Assembly (NCBI GenBank): GCA_037974665.1
Contig: CM075765.1
Span: 9,903,501-9,967,500 of the forward strand
Direction of reading: 5' to 3'
Length of the DNA: 64,000 nucleotides
Source of the DNA: Ehretia macrophylla
Lineage: Eukaryota; Streptophyta; Magnoliopsida; Boraginales; Ehretiaceae
A model generated the notes under the pieces. That model did no database searches. It was not told the DNA's origin and worked only from the letters and a program-made list of their open reading frames with translations. Below are positions 1 through 13,600 of this stretch, piece after piece. The translations under genes and the position numbers were made by a program. Numbering within the stretch: position 1 is the stretch's first letter; the number at the start of each line of letters is the position of its first letter.

Positions 1-2152
1 GCCTCATTTTTGCTGAAAAAAACTGGTCAGCCACCATTGAACCCACATGCACGTACACATGGTGTAGTTAGTTCATTTACTTGCAATTCTAATATATATG
101 GTGAAAGCTAACTAAAACTCCAATCTTGTATATTTATGAACATACATGCTAGCTAATTTATTCTTGAGCTCCCACAATCTTCTTACAAGCATTCTTTCAA
201 ACATTAAAACATGCAATATCTATTATCTTCCACTTCTAACACAACAACAACTACAACACTAGAATTCTCATTTAACTAGCATTTAACACCAAAATATCAC
301 ATTAGTTTCACCAAAACCAAGCTAAGCTAGCTAGAGCAACCAAAACCTAATTTATTCAATAATTTCATAGTTATAATCATCAATATAAGAAATTCAAAAT
401 ATTGACATAAACTTAAACATGAAAATATGCAAGCCCCTTCACCTCTAGAAAGCCAAGAATCTACTTCAATTGTCAAAATCTTCTTTCATTGCCACTCAAA
501 ACCTCTACCTAAACACAACAACGTCAATTTAACACATAATCCAAGTAATCATTCAAATAATCAAATATTCAAGTCATATTCATTTCCTCACACAAACTAT
601 ACAACTAACAAACAATATGAGTAATATAAGCAAGATACAGCATACTCAATTTCTTCTTTATTGCACCTTTATATACAACTCAACTACACATATAACTAAG
701 TTAAGAAGTTCACCTTAATTTTAGCCATCTAACAAGTATTCATAGTCTCTACAACAAATATAACACAACAAACAAGCTAAAGTTAAGCATAAGGCTTAAA
801 ATCTCCATGTTCTCCTTTAAGTTCAATATGCCGAAACTAGTTTTAGCCAAGGTTTAGTTAACTAAAGTATCTAACTATCCTCAACTACATTTATGGAACC
901 TAAACCAAGCATTAAACTAGTATTTAGGCCTCTAATTGCATTAATTCTAATGTGCACATACAAAGAAGCATAAAAATGACGTTCTCGGAATTCGATAAAT
1001 TTTAATGTGGGACCATTTTATCAACCCAATATCACATATCTATCATTAGATTAAGGTTTTGAGCAAGATTTAAAGGGCATGAGTAAATAGTACTCATTAA
1101 ACTAACTTTAACTAAATGATCTTGCACTTCAAGCATTTTTAATCCATTCAAGTCTCTAAACTAGGTTTATTTACTCATAAGTTGAGTCTAAATAACATTT
1201 AATCGATCTCTAATGCAATGTTATACAAAATCCCCAATTTTAATACGAAAACCCTACTTTAATTTAAAGATTAAGCAATCGAAGCATTTCCAAACCATGT
1301 GAGGCTCCAAACTAGGTTTAATAACCCCTAAATCACACTTATATAATAATAAATTAAGCTAGAACACAAGGGTTACTATTCATATTTTTTTAGTATTCAC
1401 CTTTTTCATCAAACACCCAATTTTAATTCTCATGCAAACAAGCTAGCAAATTGTACAAATCAAGTCTAGATAACATAAAGACAACATTTTACAACATTTC
1501 CAAGCATTATATAAGCAATTGAGAGCAAATCTAAAAATTTCAAAATTTGACATAAACATGAAATATACAATTTTATGAAATCTCCCTCAACAAAAATGTG
1601 TAAAAGAGCTAAGAGAAGGCATGGGAAACTTGATATCCACTTGAACTAGCCTTGAGAGATCACATGAGGAAGATTTGCAAGCAAAAGTTCTTCTTTTCCT
1701 TTCCTGCTTGGTTGACAGGTTTGGGGGGGTATTTTGGCTTTGTTTTTTTTTTTCCTCTAAGTATATTTATGTATATGGTATACTATCGATATATTATATG
1801 AATGGTAGATGTTTGGACCTAATTAAATGTAAAACAAAGCTAAGTTCTTATGCTAAAAGTGTTAATAAAACTAGCTAAGCACTTAAACTTTACTATTCCA
1901 CGTTTTTACTATTCACTCAAACCGAAAAAAAATTTCTAAACGCACTCTCTCAACAAGCAATGCACAAAATGCCACTTTTCACATTCCTCATACATGTCAC
2001 GTAACATGAGAAAAATATAATTTCAAAGAAATAAGGAAGTTAAATTTGCTATGAATAGTGACTTTTGCTAAAAGTAGGAAAATGCACATTTAAATGCACA
2101 AATAAGATATGCAACAGTTAATTTAAATATGATGGAGGTCTCGGGTGTCACA
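1..2152 (-). repeat. Chromovirus-type LTR fragment (minus orientation)
   Basis: This AT-rich block ends in CTCGGGTGTCACA, which on the minus strand is a TGTGACACCC-type LTR start. Positions about 815-1600 resemble 37990-38660, the distal part of the solo LTR at 33419-39351: the same order of words occurs in both, for example TTTAGTTAACTAAAGTATCTA against TTTAGTTAATTAAAGTATCTA. The piece is therefore the first part, in transcription sense, of a long minus-oriented chromovirus LTR that continues beyond the window edge. No open frame longer than about 67 codons is present and none looks like a protein. The assignment rests on similarity seen by eye. Confidence 0.6.
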
Positions 2153-2311
2153 TACTATATGTTGCAAGATCATATAATATATTCATAAAATACGAATATA
2201 ATTGCAATATGAAATAAACATGTAGTAATTATGCATTGACCTCAATTTTGATGGCTACCTGCAAATTTCATATTTCTACATTTGGCCCCCAAAAGTTATA
2301 TAATTACTCAA
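2153..2311. other. Short spacer between two LTR fragments
   Basis: About 160 AT-rich bases lie between the end of one LTR and the TGTAACGCC terminus of the next. No polypurine tract, primer site or coding potential was seen. It is probably the sequence into which one of the flanking elements inserted. Confidence 0.4.
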
Positions 2312-4779
2312 TGTAACGCCTCAACTCGACCCTTCTTATAATCAAGTCATGATGCGATGGAATTTCGGCATGGTAACATCTATAATACGGACACAAAACC
2401 CAGCTGGTTCAACCTTCAAACAATCCACATACATAGCATCTGCACAAAACTCACATAGCAACAATCAATCCTAACATTTCATATTCAAGCCATTCACATA
2501 CATTCAAACCCTGTCGTCCGTCACATTTCTTAAACATCATAATACAAAAACAATACAAGCCTTACAAACACAACCTTAAGGTGGCAATACATATTACTTA
2601 ATTACAAGAATTCATAAAACTTTAATTCAACTTTAGCATTTTAAAACATATATACATCAAGAATAAACACATCAAGCCTCGGACTTGTCCACATGCTCAA
2701 CAGGCACATAGTCCACATAAATAACTTCATCTTCACCTGAAATGTTAATAAATAGGGATGAGCTAACCGACACATAGCTCAGTGATGGAGGAATAAATGC
2801 AGGGAGGTTTAAAACTCATTCTCTTTTGAAAACGCTTACAAAATCATGCTAGGCATGTCAATTGCAATAAGTAAATAACGATTAAATAATACAAGAAAAG
2901 TAAACATTCATGAAGGATACGCTCGTTTTGTTGATGTTGTTCCATATACATCATTGCGAACATCTTTCCCTATACATCAAGTGCACTTTGCATGTACACT
3001 GACTCGACTCTACGACCCAAACCCTTATGGAACACTCCGTCCATTCGGGATATGGAATAGAACCTCGGTGGTCGTGTCATTGCTTGGCAAGCCTGATGCC
3101 GCCCAAGGTGACTCCAACCGACTGTGTCTGTTTTAAAGGTTACAACCCTTCGCATCGCATCGCATTAACACATGCATGCACATATAACACATAACGCGTA
3201 TTCACATTTGCATCGCATCGCATTCATGCAATCTAATACAAATATTTAAGACAAATAAGGGGAATCAACAAATTAGGTTGATCCCCGGTGACATTTACTT
3301 TAATTATGCATTTAATAAGCTAACTAATCATGCAACCATATGACATCATAGTTTAAACAACACTTTACACACAAAAGAACCTTAACCACATTAGACACCA
3401 CATTCACATAGCACATATTCTATCAAGCTAGAGTCTTAGATTCTAAAACACATTGCCTCAAACATTTAGAAATCAAGCAACAAAGCAACTAAACAAGTCA
3501 TACATATTTCTTAATCATATAGCAAAAAAAAACCAACCACTTAAGCTACACTAGACATCCACATTCACTCTCCATTAAACCACATGTATTTGACACCATT
3601 TAGACCTTATCAACACTTCACAACAAGAAAACATGATCAACTACACGTTAACAAACATTAAAACCCCAAGCTAATTAACACTAATCTTCAACTTTTCAAG
3701 CAATTATACCATCAATATTTGTTCAACCATTATCTATTATCTAGTCAACCTAGAAAACACCTAAATATCACAAAAATAACTCAAAAGGCTAAAAAATCCC
3801 ATCTTTCTCAAAATTTCAGCAAACGCGTTTTCTCTCATTCTATATTTTGAAGCAATTATATCATGTTATATCGGTATATTAACACATATTAGCAATTATG
3901 AACATCATATCTAAGCTAAGAATCAAGATATAACCCAGAATTTAACCAAATATGCCTTAAACACATTTACTATTTATCTCAAAATAAAAATACGTTAAAT
4001 GCATGAAATAAATCGGTAAAGATGTGCCATAATACCTAATTAGCAGAACGTAAAGAAATAATAGCAATTTAAGCATAATAGAAAATTGATTTAAATCAAA
4101 GTTTGAAAAATTTCTCACAAATTTTTGTTCCGAAAGTGAAAAACCGAATGGTAGATGCAAAGTAGAAGTTGAGACGAGTTCAAAAATATCCGAGTTGGCC
4201 ATTGGAACCTTCTCCTTCACCTTCAAAGAGCTAAAAAACCATGAAAATTACTATTCACGCAAGCATGGGTTTTTGGCTGATATTTGCATTTTGGGGGTAT
4301 TTTTGGGCTTTATATATTATTTAAAAAAGTCAACAAGGTCAAAGGAAACCAAGTTAGAGGATTTTCACTATTTGGCTTACAAACGTTACTTTAATGCGCA
4401 AAAGGTCTACCTTAAATTCTAATTTGTTTCAAAATCAATTTTTATCAAGTCACGGGTCAATTAATAGTCGTGGACGAGTTTTTAAAATATTTAAAAGACC
4501 AGTTTTAAAATTTTAGCTGAAAGTCCTCAAATACAATTTAAAAGTATTTTAAATGCAATTTTCACTAAAAAAATCTTTACAAAAATAATATAAATGCACA
4601 TTTATCATTTACTAAAATATATAAATTCATAATTTTGCTAACTAAAGTTAATTAAGCACGTAAGAATTAATTAAGCAAATATTTGCACATCTTATGACCA
4701 ATAAACATTTTAAACAATTAAATGCAAATATTATATGCAAATAAATAAAAATAAACATATTCTCGGCTCGGGCATCACA
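2312..4779 (-). repeat. Chromovirus-type LTR, 3' LTR of a rearranged element (minus)
   Basis: The LTR begins TGTAACGCC and ends GGGCATCACA, so on the minus strand it runs TGTGATGCCC...GGCGTTACA. It is followed immediately by a polypurine-tract-like stretch (minus strand AAGGGGAGAAGAA) and a hairpin, which marks it as the 3' LTR of a minus-strand element. A second, truncated copy follows at 4838-6626 and is very similar, for example around the repeated CATCGCATCGCATT. The segment 2950-3175 holds the GC-richer block that recurs in the other chromovirus LTRs of this window. Small frames inside it are not convincing genes. Confidence 0.7.
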
Positions 4780-4837
4780 TTCTTCTCCCCTTAAAACAAT
4801 TGCACCCTCGCAATTCTCACTTAACATATATGCAAGT
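4780..4837 (-). other. Polypurine tract and adjoining hairpin, remnant of internal region
   Basis: Read on the minus strand, the imperfect inverted repeat ATTGCG-AGGGT-GCAAT (4799-4814) precedes AAGGGGAGAAGAA, which abuts the LTR terminus. The same arrangement occurs beside the LTRs at 27017 and 43104. Only about 58 bases of the internal domain remain before the second LTR copy begins, so almost all of the element interior has been deleted. Confidence 0.55.
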
Positions 4838-6626
4838 TACCAGCACATAGCTCAGTGAGGGAGGAATAAATGCAGGGAGGTTTGAAACTCATTTGCTCTT
4901 TTAAAAACACTTTCAACACGTCAATTGCAATAAGTAAATCACGCTTAAATAATACAAAAAAATGGAACATTCATGAAGGATACGCTCATTTTGTTGATAT
5001 CGTTACCCTATACACCATCGTGAACATCTTCTCCTATACACCAAGTGCACTTTGCATGTACACTGATTTGACTCTACGACCCAGATCCTTATGGAACACT
5101 CCGTCCATTCGGGATAGGGAATAGAACCCCGGTGGTCGTGTCATCGTCTGGCAAGCCCGATGCCGGCCAAGGTGACTCCAACCGAATGTGTCTGTTTTAA
5201 AGGTTGCAACCCTTTGCATCGCATCGCATTAATACACGTATGCACATATAACACATAACGCGTATTCACATTTGCATCGCATCGCATTCATGCAATCTAA
5301 TACAAGTATTTAAGACAAATAAGGGGAATCAACAGTAGGTTGATCCTCGGTGACATTTACTTTAATTATGCATTTAATAAGCTAACTAATCATGCAACCA
5401 TATGACATCATAGTTTAAACAACACTTTACACACAAAAGAACCTTAACCACATTAGACACCACATTCACATAGCACATATTCTATCAAGCTAGAATCCTA
5501 GATTCTACAACATATTGTCTCAAACATTTAGAAATCAAGCAACAAAGCAACTAAACAAGTCATACATATTTCTTAATCATATAGCAAAGAAACCAACCAC
5601 TTAAGCTATACTAGACATCCACATTCATTCTCCATTAAACCACATGTATTTGACACCATTTAAACCTTATCAACACTTCACAACAAGAAAACATGCTCAA
5701 CTACACATTAATTAAACATTAAAACCCCAAGCTAATTAACACTAATCTTCAACTTTTCAAGCAATTATACCATCAATATTTTTCCAACCATTATCTATTA
5801 TCTAGTCAACCTAGAAAACACCTAAATATCACAAAAATAACTCAAAAGGCTCAAAAACCTTATCTTTCTCAAAATTTCAGCAAACGCATTTTCCCCCATT
5901 CCGCATTTTCAAGCAATTATATCATGTTATATCGGCATATTAACACATATTAGCAATTATGAACATCATATCTAAGCTAAGAATCAAGATATAACCCAAA
6001 ATCTAACCAAATATGCCTTAAACACATTTACTATTCATCTCAAAATAAAAATACGTAAACGCATGAAATAAATCGGTAAAGATGTGCCATAATACCTAAT
6101 TAGCAAGAATGTAAAGAAATAATTGCATTTAACCATAAAAAAATGATTTAAATCAAAGTTTGAAAAAACCGTCACAAATTTTTCGTTCCGAAAGTGAAAA
6201 AACGAACTGTAGATGCGAAGTAGATGTTGAGACGAGTTCAAAAATGTCCGGGTTGGCCTTCGGAACCTTCTTCTTCACATTCAAAGAGCTAAAAAATCAT
6301 GAAAATTACTATTCACTCAGGCGAGGGTTTTTGGCTGATTTGGGCATTTTTTTGGCTGATTTTTGCATTTTTGGGGTATTTTTGGGCTTTATATATTATT
6401 TAGAAAAATCAACAAGGTCAAAGAAAGACCAAGTTGAAGGATCTTCACTATTTGGCTTAAAAATGTTACTTTAACGTGCGAAAGGTCTATTTTAAATTCT
6501 AGTTTGTTTCAAAATCAATTTTTATCAAGTCGCGGGTCAATTAATAGTGAAGGACGAGTTTTTAAAATATTTAAAAGACCCATTTAAAAAATTTAGCGAA
6601 ATTCCTCAAATGCAATTTAAAAGTAT
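4838..6626 (-). repeat. Second, doubly truncated copy of the 2312-4779 LTR
   Basis: From about 4838 (CACATAGCTCAGTGA) the sequence follows 2770-4545 almost line by line, including the CATCGCATCGCATT tract, the shared block at 5020-5220 and the words around 6500-6620. It lacks roughly the first 450 and last 230 bases of the full LTR. The right edge at 6626/6627 is abrupt, passing from the LTR word TTTAAAAGTAT into unrelated copia-type sequence. This looks like illegitimate recombination or truncation by the neighbouring element rather than clean integration. Confidence 0.65.
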
Positions 6627-7113
6627 CAATGGAAATCTCGAACAGCCAACAAAAAATCTGTAAAATCAGTAAAATAGCCTGCCTACGCACACGAATTCGT
6701 CCCTCTTGCATTTCGTCACTTTGGTGATTAATTTGGAGAATTATATAGCTATTAAAATCCTATAGCTATTACATAATCTTCCTATACTTCATGTAGAAGC
6801 TTACATTTAGATCTATGCATTAAAATTTGTTACAAAAGATTGGATAAACCACCAATCATCAAACAAATACAACTATAACTCAAATCTAGAATTTTCAAAC
6901 ATGCATGCATAAACATACATTTTAGCCATCAAAACGGGGTTTAATTATGCTACAAACCAGAAGTTAGCAACCTCACACATACACAATTATTCCACACAGT
7001 TTATAGCATAAAAATCAGTCCGCAAAAGCCCTAAACAGTCTGCCAACCGTGGACCAATTCTAGCACATTATGGCTGTCGATTTCTTGTTTTATTGCATGA
7101 TTCCTATGGCCTA
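6627..7113 (-). mobile_element. Non-coding leader fragment of a copia-type element
   Basis: This stretch lies downstream (minus strand) of a tRNA-Met(i) primer site at 7114-7125, where the untranslated leader of an LTR element is expected. It is AT-rich, has no substantial open frame and stops at the truncated LTR at 6626. The gag-pol part of the element is absent. Assignment to copia rests on the TGTTGGG terminus of the associated LTR (49670) and is an inference. Confidence 0.4.
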
Positions 7114-7125
7114 GCTCTGATACCA
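7114..7125 (-). other. Primer-binding site, tRNA-Met(i) type (minus strand)
   Basis: On the minus strand this reads TGGTATCAGAGC, the complement of the 3' end of plant initiator tRNA-Met, a standard primer for minus-strand DNA synthesis in plant copia elements and chromoviruses. It sits 2-3 bases from the end of the flanking LTR. Confidence 0.75.
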
Positions 7126-7127
7126 CT

Positions 7128-8596
7128 TATGGTTTATGAAATCTAGCCTAGGGTGGACATATTTTCAATAATATATGACAAGTAAATCATATGTAGGCAT
7201 TCATAAATAACTCTCCATAGGTCATTGCAATAAATCACGTTAGAAATCAAAATAACGTGCATAATCGATAGTATAGTGAAATACCTTCACATGTTGGCGT
7301 ATGAACTCAACACATGCGAGTTCTATGGACTGTAAGATTACTGGAGAATGCGTGCAAGGGCTGAGAACAACCTCTAGGCACGATTCCTTCGAATCTTCTC
7401 CCTTATTCCACGATCCTTGCGAATGGCGATGAAAAAGGTAGAATTTTTCGTCTCTGCCTTTCTTGTTTTTTTTCTTAGTCATGAATGTGTATGTAAATCT
7501 GCTTGAGCTAGATGTGTGGTATGTCTAGGAAGGCTATCTATAGCCGTGTATTAAAGTGGTAGGGTTTCTAGAGTCCTCGATTGCGTAGAAGTGTTATCTT
7601 GATTATCTAGATTGAATTATCTAAAGATAATTGAATTATCTTTATAATTCAAAAATCAAAATCTTATCTCCTAGCAACCAACTCAGCCCTACATGCCTAC
7701 ACATGCAAACCACACGCTAGAGTATGCTTGGCACATGCCATATGGACAATCTACGCAAACACAAATATTATTGTCTTAAGAATGTTTCTTATCCTAATGT
7801 CTTGGCCTTTCTAAATTGAGTTGTATGTTCCCAAATAGGAAACTATACTCAACTTACACACAAATGCCAAAATAAGAAATAGATACTTCACCATAAAGGG
7901 AATTAGCTAGGAGAGAGACCCAAATACATAGTTGTTGTGGCTACAAAATGACCAAAATGCCCTACTAGACATTAGTAGTATTTTGACCATTTTAACCTTA
8001 ACTCATTCCACTAAAGAGTTATGGTTGTACTCCATGGAAACTAGTAAACTTCCGAATGAGGTTTTCTGTCTATGATCTACTAAGCAAAATAACAGAAATG
8101 CCCCTCTATGTTTCATACAACAATCAAGAATAAGTCTTGCATTCAAACTATCATCCTATCTTTATTACATCTACTCTTTGGACTTTTATCTTTCCTATAA
8201 TCACTACCCAAATACTATACCCTTGCTCTTGGGAGTGACCTATAAGTCAGTATCCAATATAGCCCGAGCTATATTACTAAGCGCTTAGTTTTTGGATGAT
8301 CATATAGATAACTCCAATCGAGTAGCTCACTATCACTAAAGATAGCATAGAATCATGACTCATATGCATGCCACTTAATGGATCTAGTCCACATGTCCAA
8401 AACACCGAGCTATTGACCCTATTATAAGAACTCACCCATAGTGAATCAAAACACATGTCCTAGGATCCATTGATACATCCACATATGCTAATGATATAGA
8501 GCATTGGTCATTTAGTAGCTTAAGATGCTTTTAGTTCTTTGACAATGATAGTAATGTCATTGAGATTGCATCTATTGTAGTCCCGTTCAATGCATT
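7128..8596 (-). repeat. Copia-type LTR, distal part (interrupted by element A)
   Basis: This is the promoter-distal part of a minus-oriented LTR: it abuts a primer site on its left and is cut at 8596 by element A. The rest lies at 49317-49670 and ends with the minus-strand terminus TGTTGGG. The imperfect 5-base repeat GCATT (8592-8596) / ACATT (49312-49316) supports joining the two halves, giving an LTR of about 1.8 kb. A minus-strand frame at 7240-7482 is short, low complexity and unlikely to be a gene. Copia assignment is by LTR terminus and general character only. Confidence 0.5.
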
Positions 8597-10944
8597 TGTA
8601 ACACCCGGACCTAACCTATAGACATTTAAATAATTTACATATATTCATTCCATTAAATTGCACCATTCTTGAAAAACGTGCCACGATATCTGTTTGCATT
8701 CATTTAAATTATATTCAATTAACTTCCCCGAAATAATTATTTTATTATTTTATTTATTAGAATTTATTTTACTAACAATTTCAAATGATTTAATTTTACT
8801 ATTTGAATATGAAGCCTGAACCTGAGAATAATTATTTTTATTATTTTTACCAATTGTATTTATTTAAATTATATTTAAATGCTTTACATAAAATAATTAA
8901 TTTATTATTTTCATTATTTGTATTTATTTAATTTATATTTAAATGGCTTGCCCAGGAAAATTACTTTATTATTTTATTTATTAAAATTATCTTACATGCC
9001 TTTTTAATTAATTCGTTTTACCGTTCGAACGAGAAGCTCGGGCCCGGACCAAACGAGCTAGTTTATTATTTTTAAAAATTATATTTATTTAATTACATTT
9101 AAATGATTTACATGAAATAAATAATTTATTATTTTATTATTTGTCTACATTTAATTGACTTATATTTTCCCGAGCCCGGAGTTGATTTTCTTTTCTTTTA
9201 TTTATTTTATTTGCTTTCCTATTTACTTTAATTAACTTATTTTATGCATTCATTCAGTGAAATCTTTATGCATTGCATACTCGGGAAGGTAGAATTAAGT
9301 GAATTTAGTCTGTTCGGGCTTAGGTGTTATTTTACCTGGGCCTAGTTTTTATTTTGTTAAGGCACTAGTAGACATTTTAAATGCATGAACTTAGTCATTA
9401 TATTAGTTAACTAGTTAATTACAATACAAGACAAAAAGGAAATGAAAGTCAACCAATTTTAGAAAGTCAACCGTGAACATTTTAAGCATTAACTTAGGCA
9501 TTAGTCTTTGAATTGATTTGATCTAGTCAGCAACAACATAAGAAAAGAATTGTTAATTTGGCTTGTGAAGCTTAGCCGTGAGAACAACAAAAGGAAAAGA
9601 AAGAAAACAATTGGACCGAGTGCATGGCAAGAAAAAAAAAGAATCGGTGCATTTTTTTTGGGCGGTTGCCTTTGGTTGTTTCATGAGTTTATTTTATATG
9701 TATGTTAGCCAAGTTAGTAAAGCAAAAAAAAAAAAAAGAACAAATAGAAATACCCCAAGAACCTCCCAAAACCTGTCGGGTTCACTAAGAAAGAAAAAAA
9801 AATTTTCATCAAATCTTGCAATTGTTGATCTTGAGCTTGGAATTGAAGGTTCTTGGAACAACCTAGAGCAACAACAAGGCTTCTGCAAGTTGATTAGGTG
9901 AGGAAGAATTGCATTTTCTTTGTGCATCAATAATTAGGGTTTATGTTGAAATTATTGATTTGTTGTATATTGAGTTACCTATGCTTATCTATACTTAATA
10001 TACTCCTTATCATGCTAGTAGAACATGTTTATGAGAATAGATAGCATTGTTAATAGCTATAATGATCAATCTTTAATTTATAGTAGGCTTTGAATAGTAA
10101 AATTGGGATTTTGCAAACCCTTGTGTTCTAGCAGTTTGATTTAGGATTTATTAAACCTATATTAGAGCCTCAAATGGTTTGAAAATGCTAGGATTGCAAG
10201 AACTTTAAGTTAAAGTTAAATAATGGGCATTATTCACTAAGGACTATCGAATTGTGACCCAATACTCGATTTGATAGTTTATATGGACTCTAGAGATGGT
10301 AAAATGGTTAACCGATAAAAATTATCGAATTCTGACAACGTTGAATTTTAAGTCCTTAATTGCATAATAAATAATGACCTATTGATGTAGTGACCCGGAG
10401 TGAGATTTAAGGTGCTAAATAGTCTTATATATGTAGGATAAAGTCTAGAATTCCTTTATGGCATTGAATCAATCACCGGTTTGGGTACTTGTAGTTCAAA
10501 CGCACTTAGGGGCATTTGGGGCTTTTCGGTTAAACATAGTTAATTGTGTGATTTCATGGTTCTAAGTGGTGTCATAAAGTGTCATTAGAAGTGTGGAATA
10601 TCTAGTTTGCGAATTGTATGGTTTATGATTCAAGTTGTGTTTTTAGACAAAGGGGAAAATGTGCTAAAGATGATTTATTGTTAATAGATGATCTTATTTG
10701 TTTATTAAGTTATTTATGGAATATGATTGAAGTAATTGTTCAATTGAAGTGCTTCATGGATTGGATTACTTGGATTATATGTTAAGTTAAAATATATAAA
10801 ATGAGACATTTTACTAAGGATAGAACCCTAATAAATATTGTATGTTAATTAAGTAAAACTATAAGTTAGCTAACCTAGTTAGATAATTAATGAATGTTGT
10901 AGTTAAAGAGTAATTGAAGTAATGTTTGACCTTATGTTCAAGGT
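8597..10944 (+). repeat. Element A 5' LTR, first part
   Basis: It begins TGTAACACCCGGACC and matches 27017-28149 (the 3' LTR) over its first ~1.2 kb, for example TTGCATATATTCATTCCATTA against the same word at 27055. It is interrupted at 10944 by a solo LTR flanked by AAGGT. The frames at 9578-9901 (plus) and 27892-28149 lie in LTR sequence rich in A-runs and are not recognised proteins. Confidence 0.7.
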
Positions 10945-12040
10945 TGTCACGCCCCAACTCGACCCCACCTACAATCAGTCAGGACGCAACGGAATTTCAG
11001 TTGTATAACGACAGTAATTAAGACACCGAGGCTCTAAGCCAACCTCTTAAGAATATCATAAAACTAACTCCACAACCATTTAACAATCAACTCCTCAATT
11101 AAATTAACAACATACAACATAACTATATTATACAATAATCATTCCTTCAACGACCCATTCATAGTTATACGCCTTCATTCTAACTTAATACATAGGCTAT
11201 ACATACATTTCAAAATAGGTTAAAACTAACTTAGTAATCTAATCAGGATCAAAGTAAATACTACTAAATCATCATACATAAGTCCTCATATTAAGATAGG
11301 TTATACAATACATTGTTTTACAACAACTAAAATAATCTCATGGCAATGACTCCTACACATAAGACTCATCCACATACGGCACATTTCCCTCTTCAAGAGG
11401 CACATACCCGTAGTCAGAATCAATAACACCTGTATGCATGCAATAATTGAGAGTGGGCTTATATAAAACAATCCCAGTGAGGATCAGATAGATCTCTAAC
11501 AGTATTTACTATATTCCTTGGAAATGATCCTTTGAGCAGTAAACACACAATAAACATCAATAACAATATAAACACATAACAACAATGACCAATCAATAAA
11601 GGATACTCTAGTTGATGTAGCTCCAAACGCCATCACGATCTCAACCAACTTCTTATCACCCCCATGACACATACACCCGAGATACCTCACTAGCCTTACC
11701 CTTCATGGCATCTCCGCCTATTCGAGATGAAGGGTAGGCTCTGGTAGCCATGTCGTTTTCAACCTGATGGTCCGATACCGCCCGAGAGGTGACAAATGCG
11801 TACCAAGACTCATCAATAAAAATAAACAATCAATCACAGGAAGACAACCTTTTCCGTTGACTATCTCCCGGTTCATCAATAATCAATATTCAATAATCAA
11901 TAATCAATAATCAATATTGCATCAATCAATTAATAACATTAAAACAACACAACATCCATTAATCAATTAACAATTAAACAACTAAGTTAGATGACAAAGT
12001 AGGCCACCCAACTTAACATGCATTAGACACACAAACAAAC

Positions 12041-13588
12041 TTTTAAATTACTCGCAAGTGCACGAACCGTATGAAGGTATAGCTTAGGCAAATACGAGGT
12101 CGATCCCTCAGGGACTTGTTCATTTAAGATCAAATTTTAGACTCAGATTTAGACTTCCTAATCTAGTCGGAAAGATTGATATTTTAGGTTGAGATAAAAT
12201 AATAAAAGACTAAACAATAAATCTAAATAAGTAAGACGATTAAAAACCCTAAGACAAAAGTAATTAATAATTTTAAGAACAAAAATAAAGTAATACTAAA
12301 AGAATATGTAATGAATCTAGAGACTTAATAATAAATTCTAAAACGAAAACAATTAATAACTTGAGTAAAACCAATTAAAATAAACTAAATCAAGGAAATA
12401 TTAGAAAACAAAATAACTAATTAAATAAAAGACGAAGGTTAAAAAGTGAGACTAAACAATTAATCGTAAAAGGCTAATGTTCGGAATCCACCTTGCTAAT
12501 CCTAACGTCAACTATATTTGATCATTAATTTTCCCCAAATTTTACTACATGATAATCTCGCAGTCTAGCCTCGTTACCATGGAAGATATCATCTTTTAAG
12601 CCCTAAGTTAATGAATCCCAAAAGTATGTTTATTCTAACTTTGCAAAAGAATCTTCAAATTATTAATTGTATCCCAACTAGAAATCACAATTAATATTCG
12701 GCATTAAAATCAAAACTTTCAATTATTAAGAACTATTCAAAGCATGAGAAAAACATGATTAAACCCATCAAAGAAATTATTTCAACAATTGATGAATGAA
12801 TAAACATTAAACATGAACGATCAAGTTATAGGGAAAAATTAATTCAGAAACATAGCATCAATTAAAATTAACAAGGTTTCATCGTCACCTCAGCGAATAA
12901 ATTTAGCCTGACATACTAAAGAAACTAAAATAACAATTTAGAAAAGTAAACATTATTTAAATAAATTAAAGTAAAGGAAAGAAAACGTTACAGAGTTTAA
13001 ATACGAAGAAACTCCAAAAGCATCCTAATGTCTCGCCGAAGAAGAAAAACTAATAAAACTAAACTAATTTTTTTATTGAATTTCCGCCGCTGCTGCTGCC
13101 TTTTTTTTGTTCGCCCCCTTTTGCGCTGCTTTGTTGTGCCTTTAAATAGGCACAAGTTCTTTTCCTAACCGACCTTGGCTTACTTCTTTTTTTTTTTATT
13201 TTGTTGGTCTTCAAAGTCCAATTTGGACTTGACTCACGTGAGTCTTTTTTTTGCCAAGGCTTTGCTGCCTTCTTTTTTTTATTATTATTTTTAATCCAAG
13301 TCCAACTTGGACTTGTTTTTTTTTATTTTAATTTCAATCTTCATTCAATCTTCATCAAAAAGGCTTGCTCCTTTTCATCCAGTTCTTCAAGATCTTTGAT
13401 TCGCACATCCATAAGATCTTCACATTTAATTACTTCTCACGTATAAATAACATTTTAGCCCTGAAATATGAAAAAGTCTCAAATAAGTGATAAACAAATT
13501 AATGACTTAATACTTATTAATTATGCTCAAATTGAATGTAACAAAGTCTAATTTAAATATAAAAATATGCAAACCCCGACTTATATCA
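12041..13588 (-). repeat. Athila 3' LTR
   Basis: It starts TTTTAAATTACTCGCAAGTG on the plus strand and matches 21725-23261 throughout, including the word GGTCGATCCCTCAGGGACTTG's core GATCCCTCAGGGA. It ends near TTATATCA next to the polypurine tract. The TTTTAAA edge is not a canonical CA end; the true edge could differ by a few bases. The plus-strand frame at 13201-13446 recurs in the other LTR (22883-23119) and is a by-product of the T-rich sequence. Confidence 0.8.
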
Positions 13589-13600
13589 CAACCCCCAATC
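13589..13600 (-). other. Athila polypurine tract
   Basis: On the minus strand the sequence ATTGGGGGTTG directly precedes the TGATATAAG start of the 3' LTR. This is the expected position of the plus-strand DNA primer. It fixes the element's orientation together with the primer site at 21692-21709. Confidence 0.65.

Noticed and set aside
2954..3155. Overlapping 60-codon frames on both strands, repeated near 5034-5219
   Set aside because: They lie in the conserved block of LTR copies, do not keep the same start or end in other copies, and resemble no protein.
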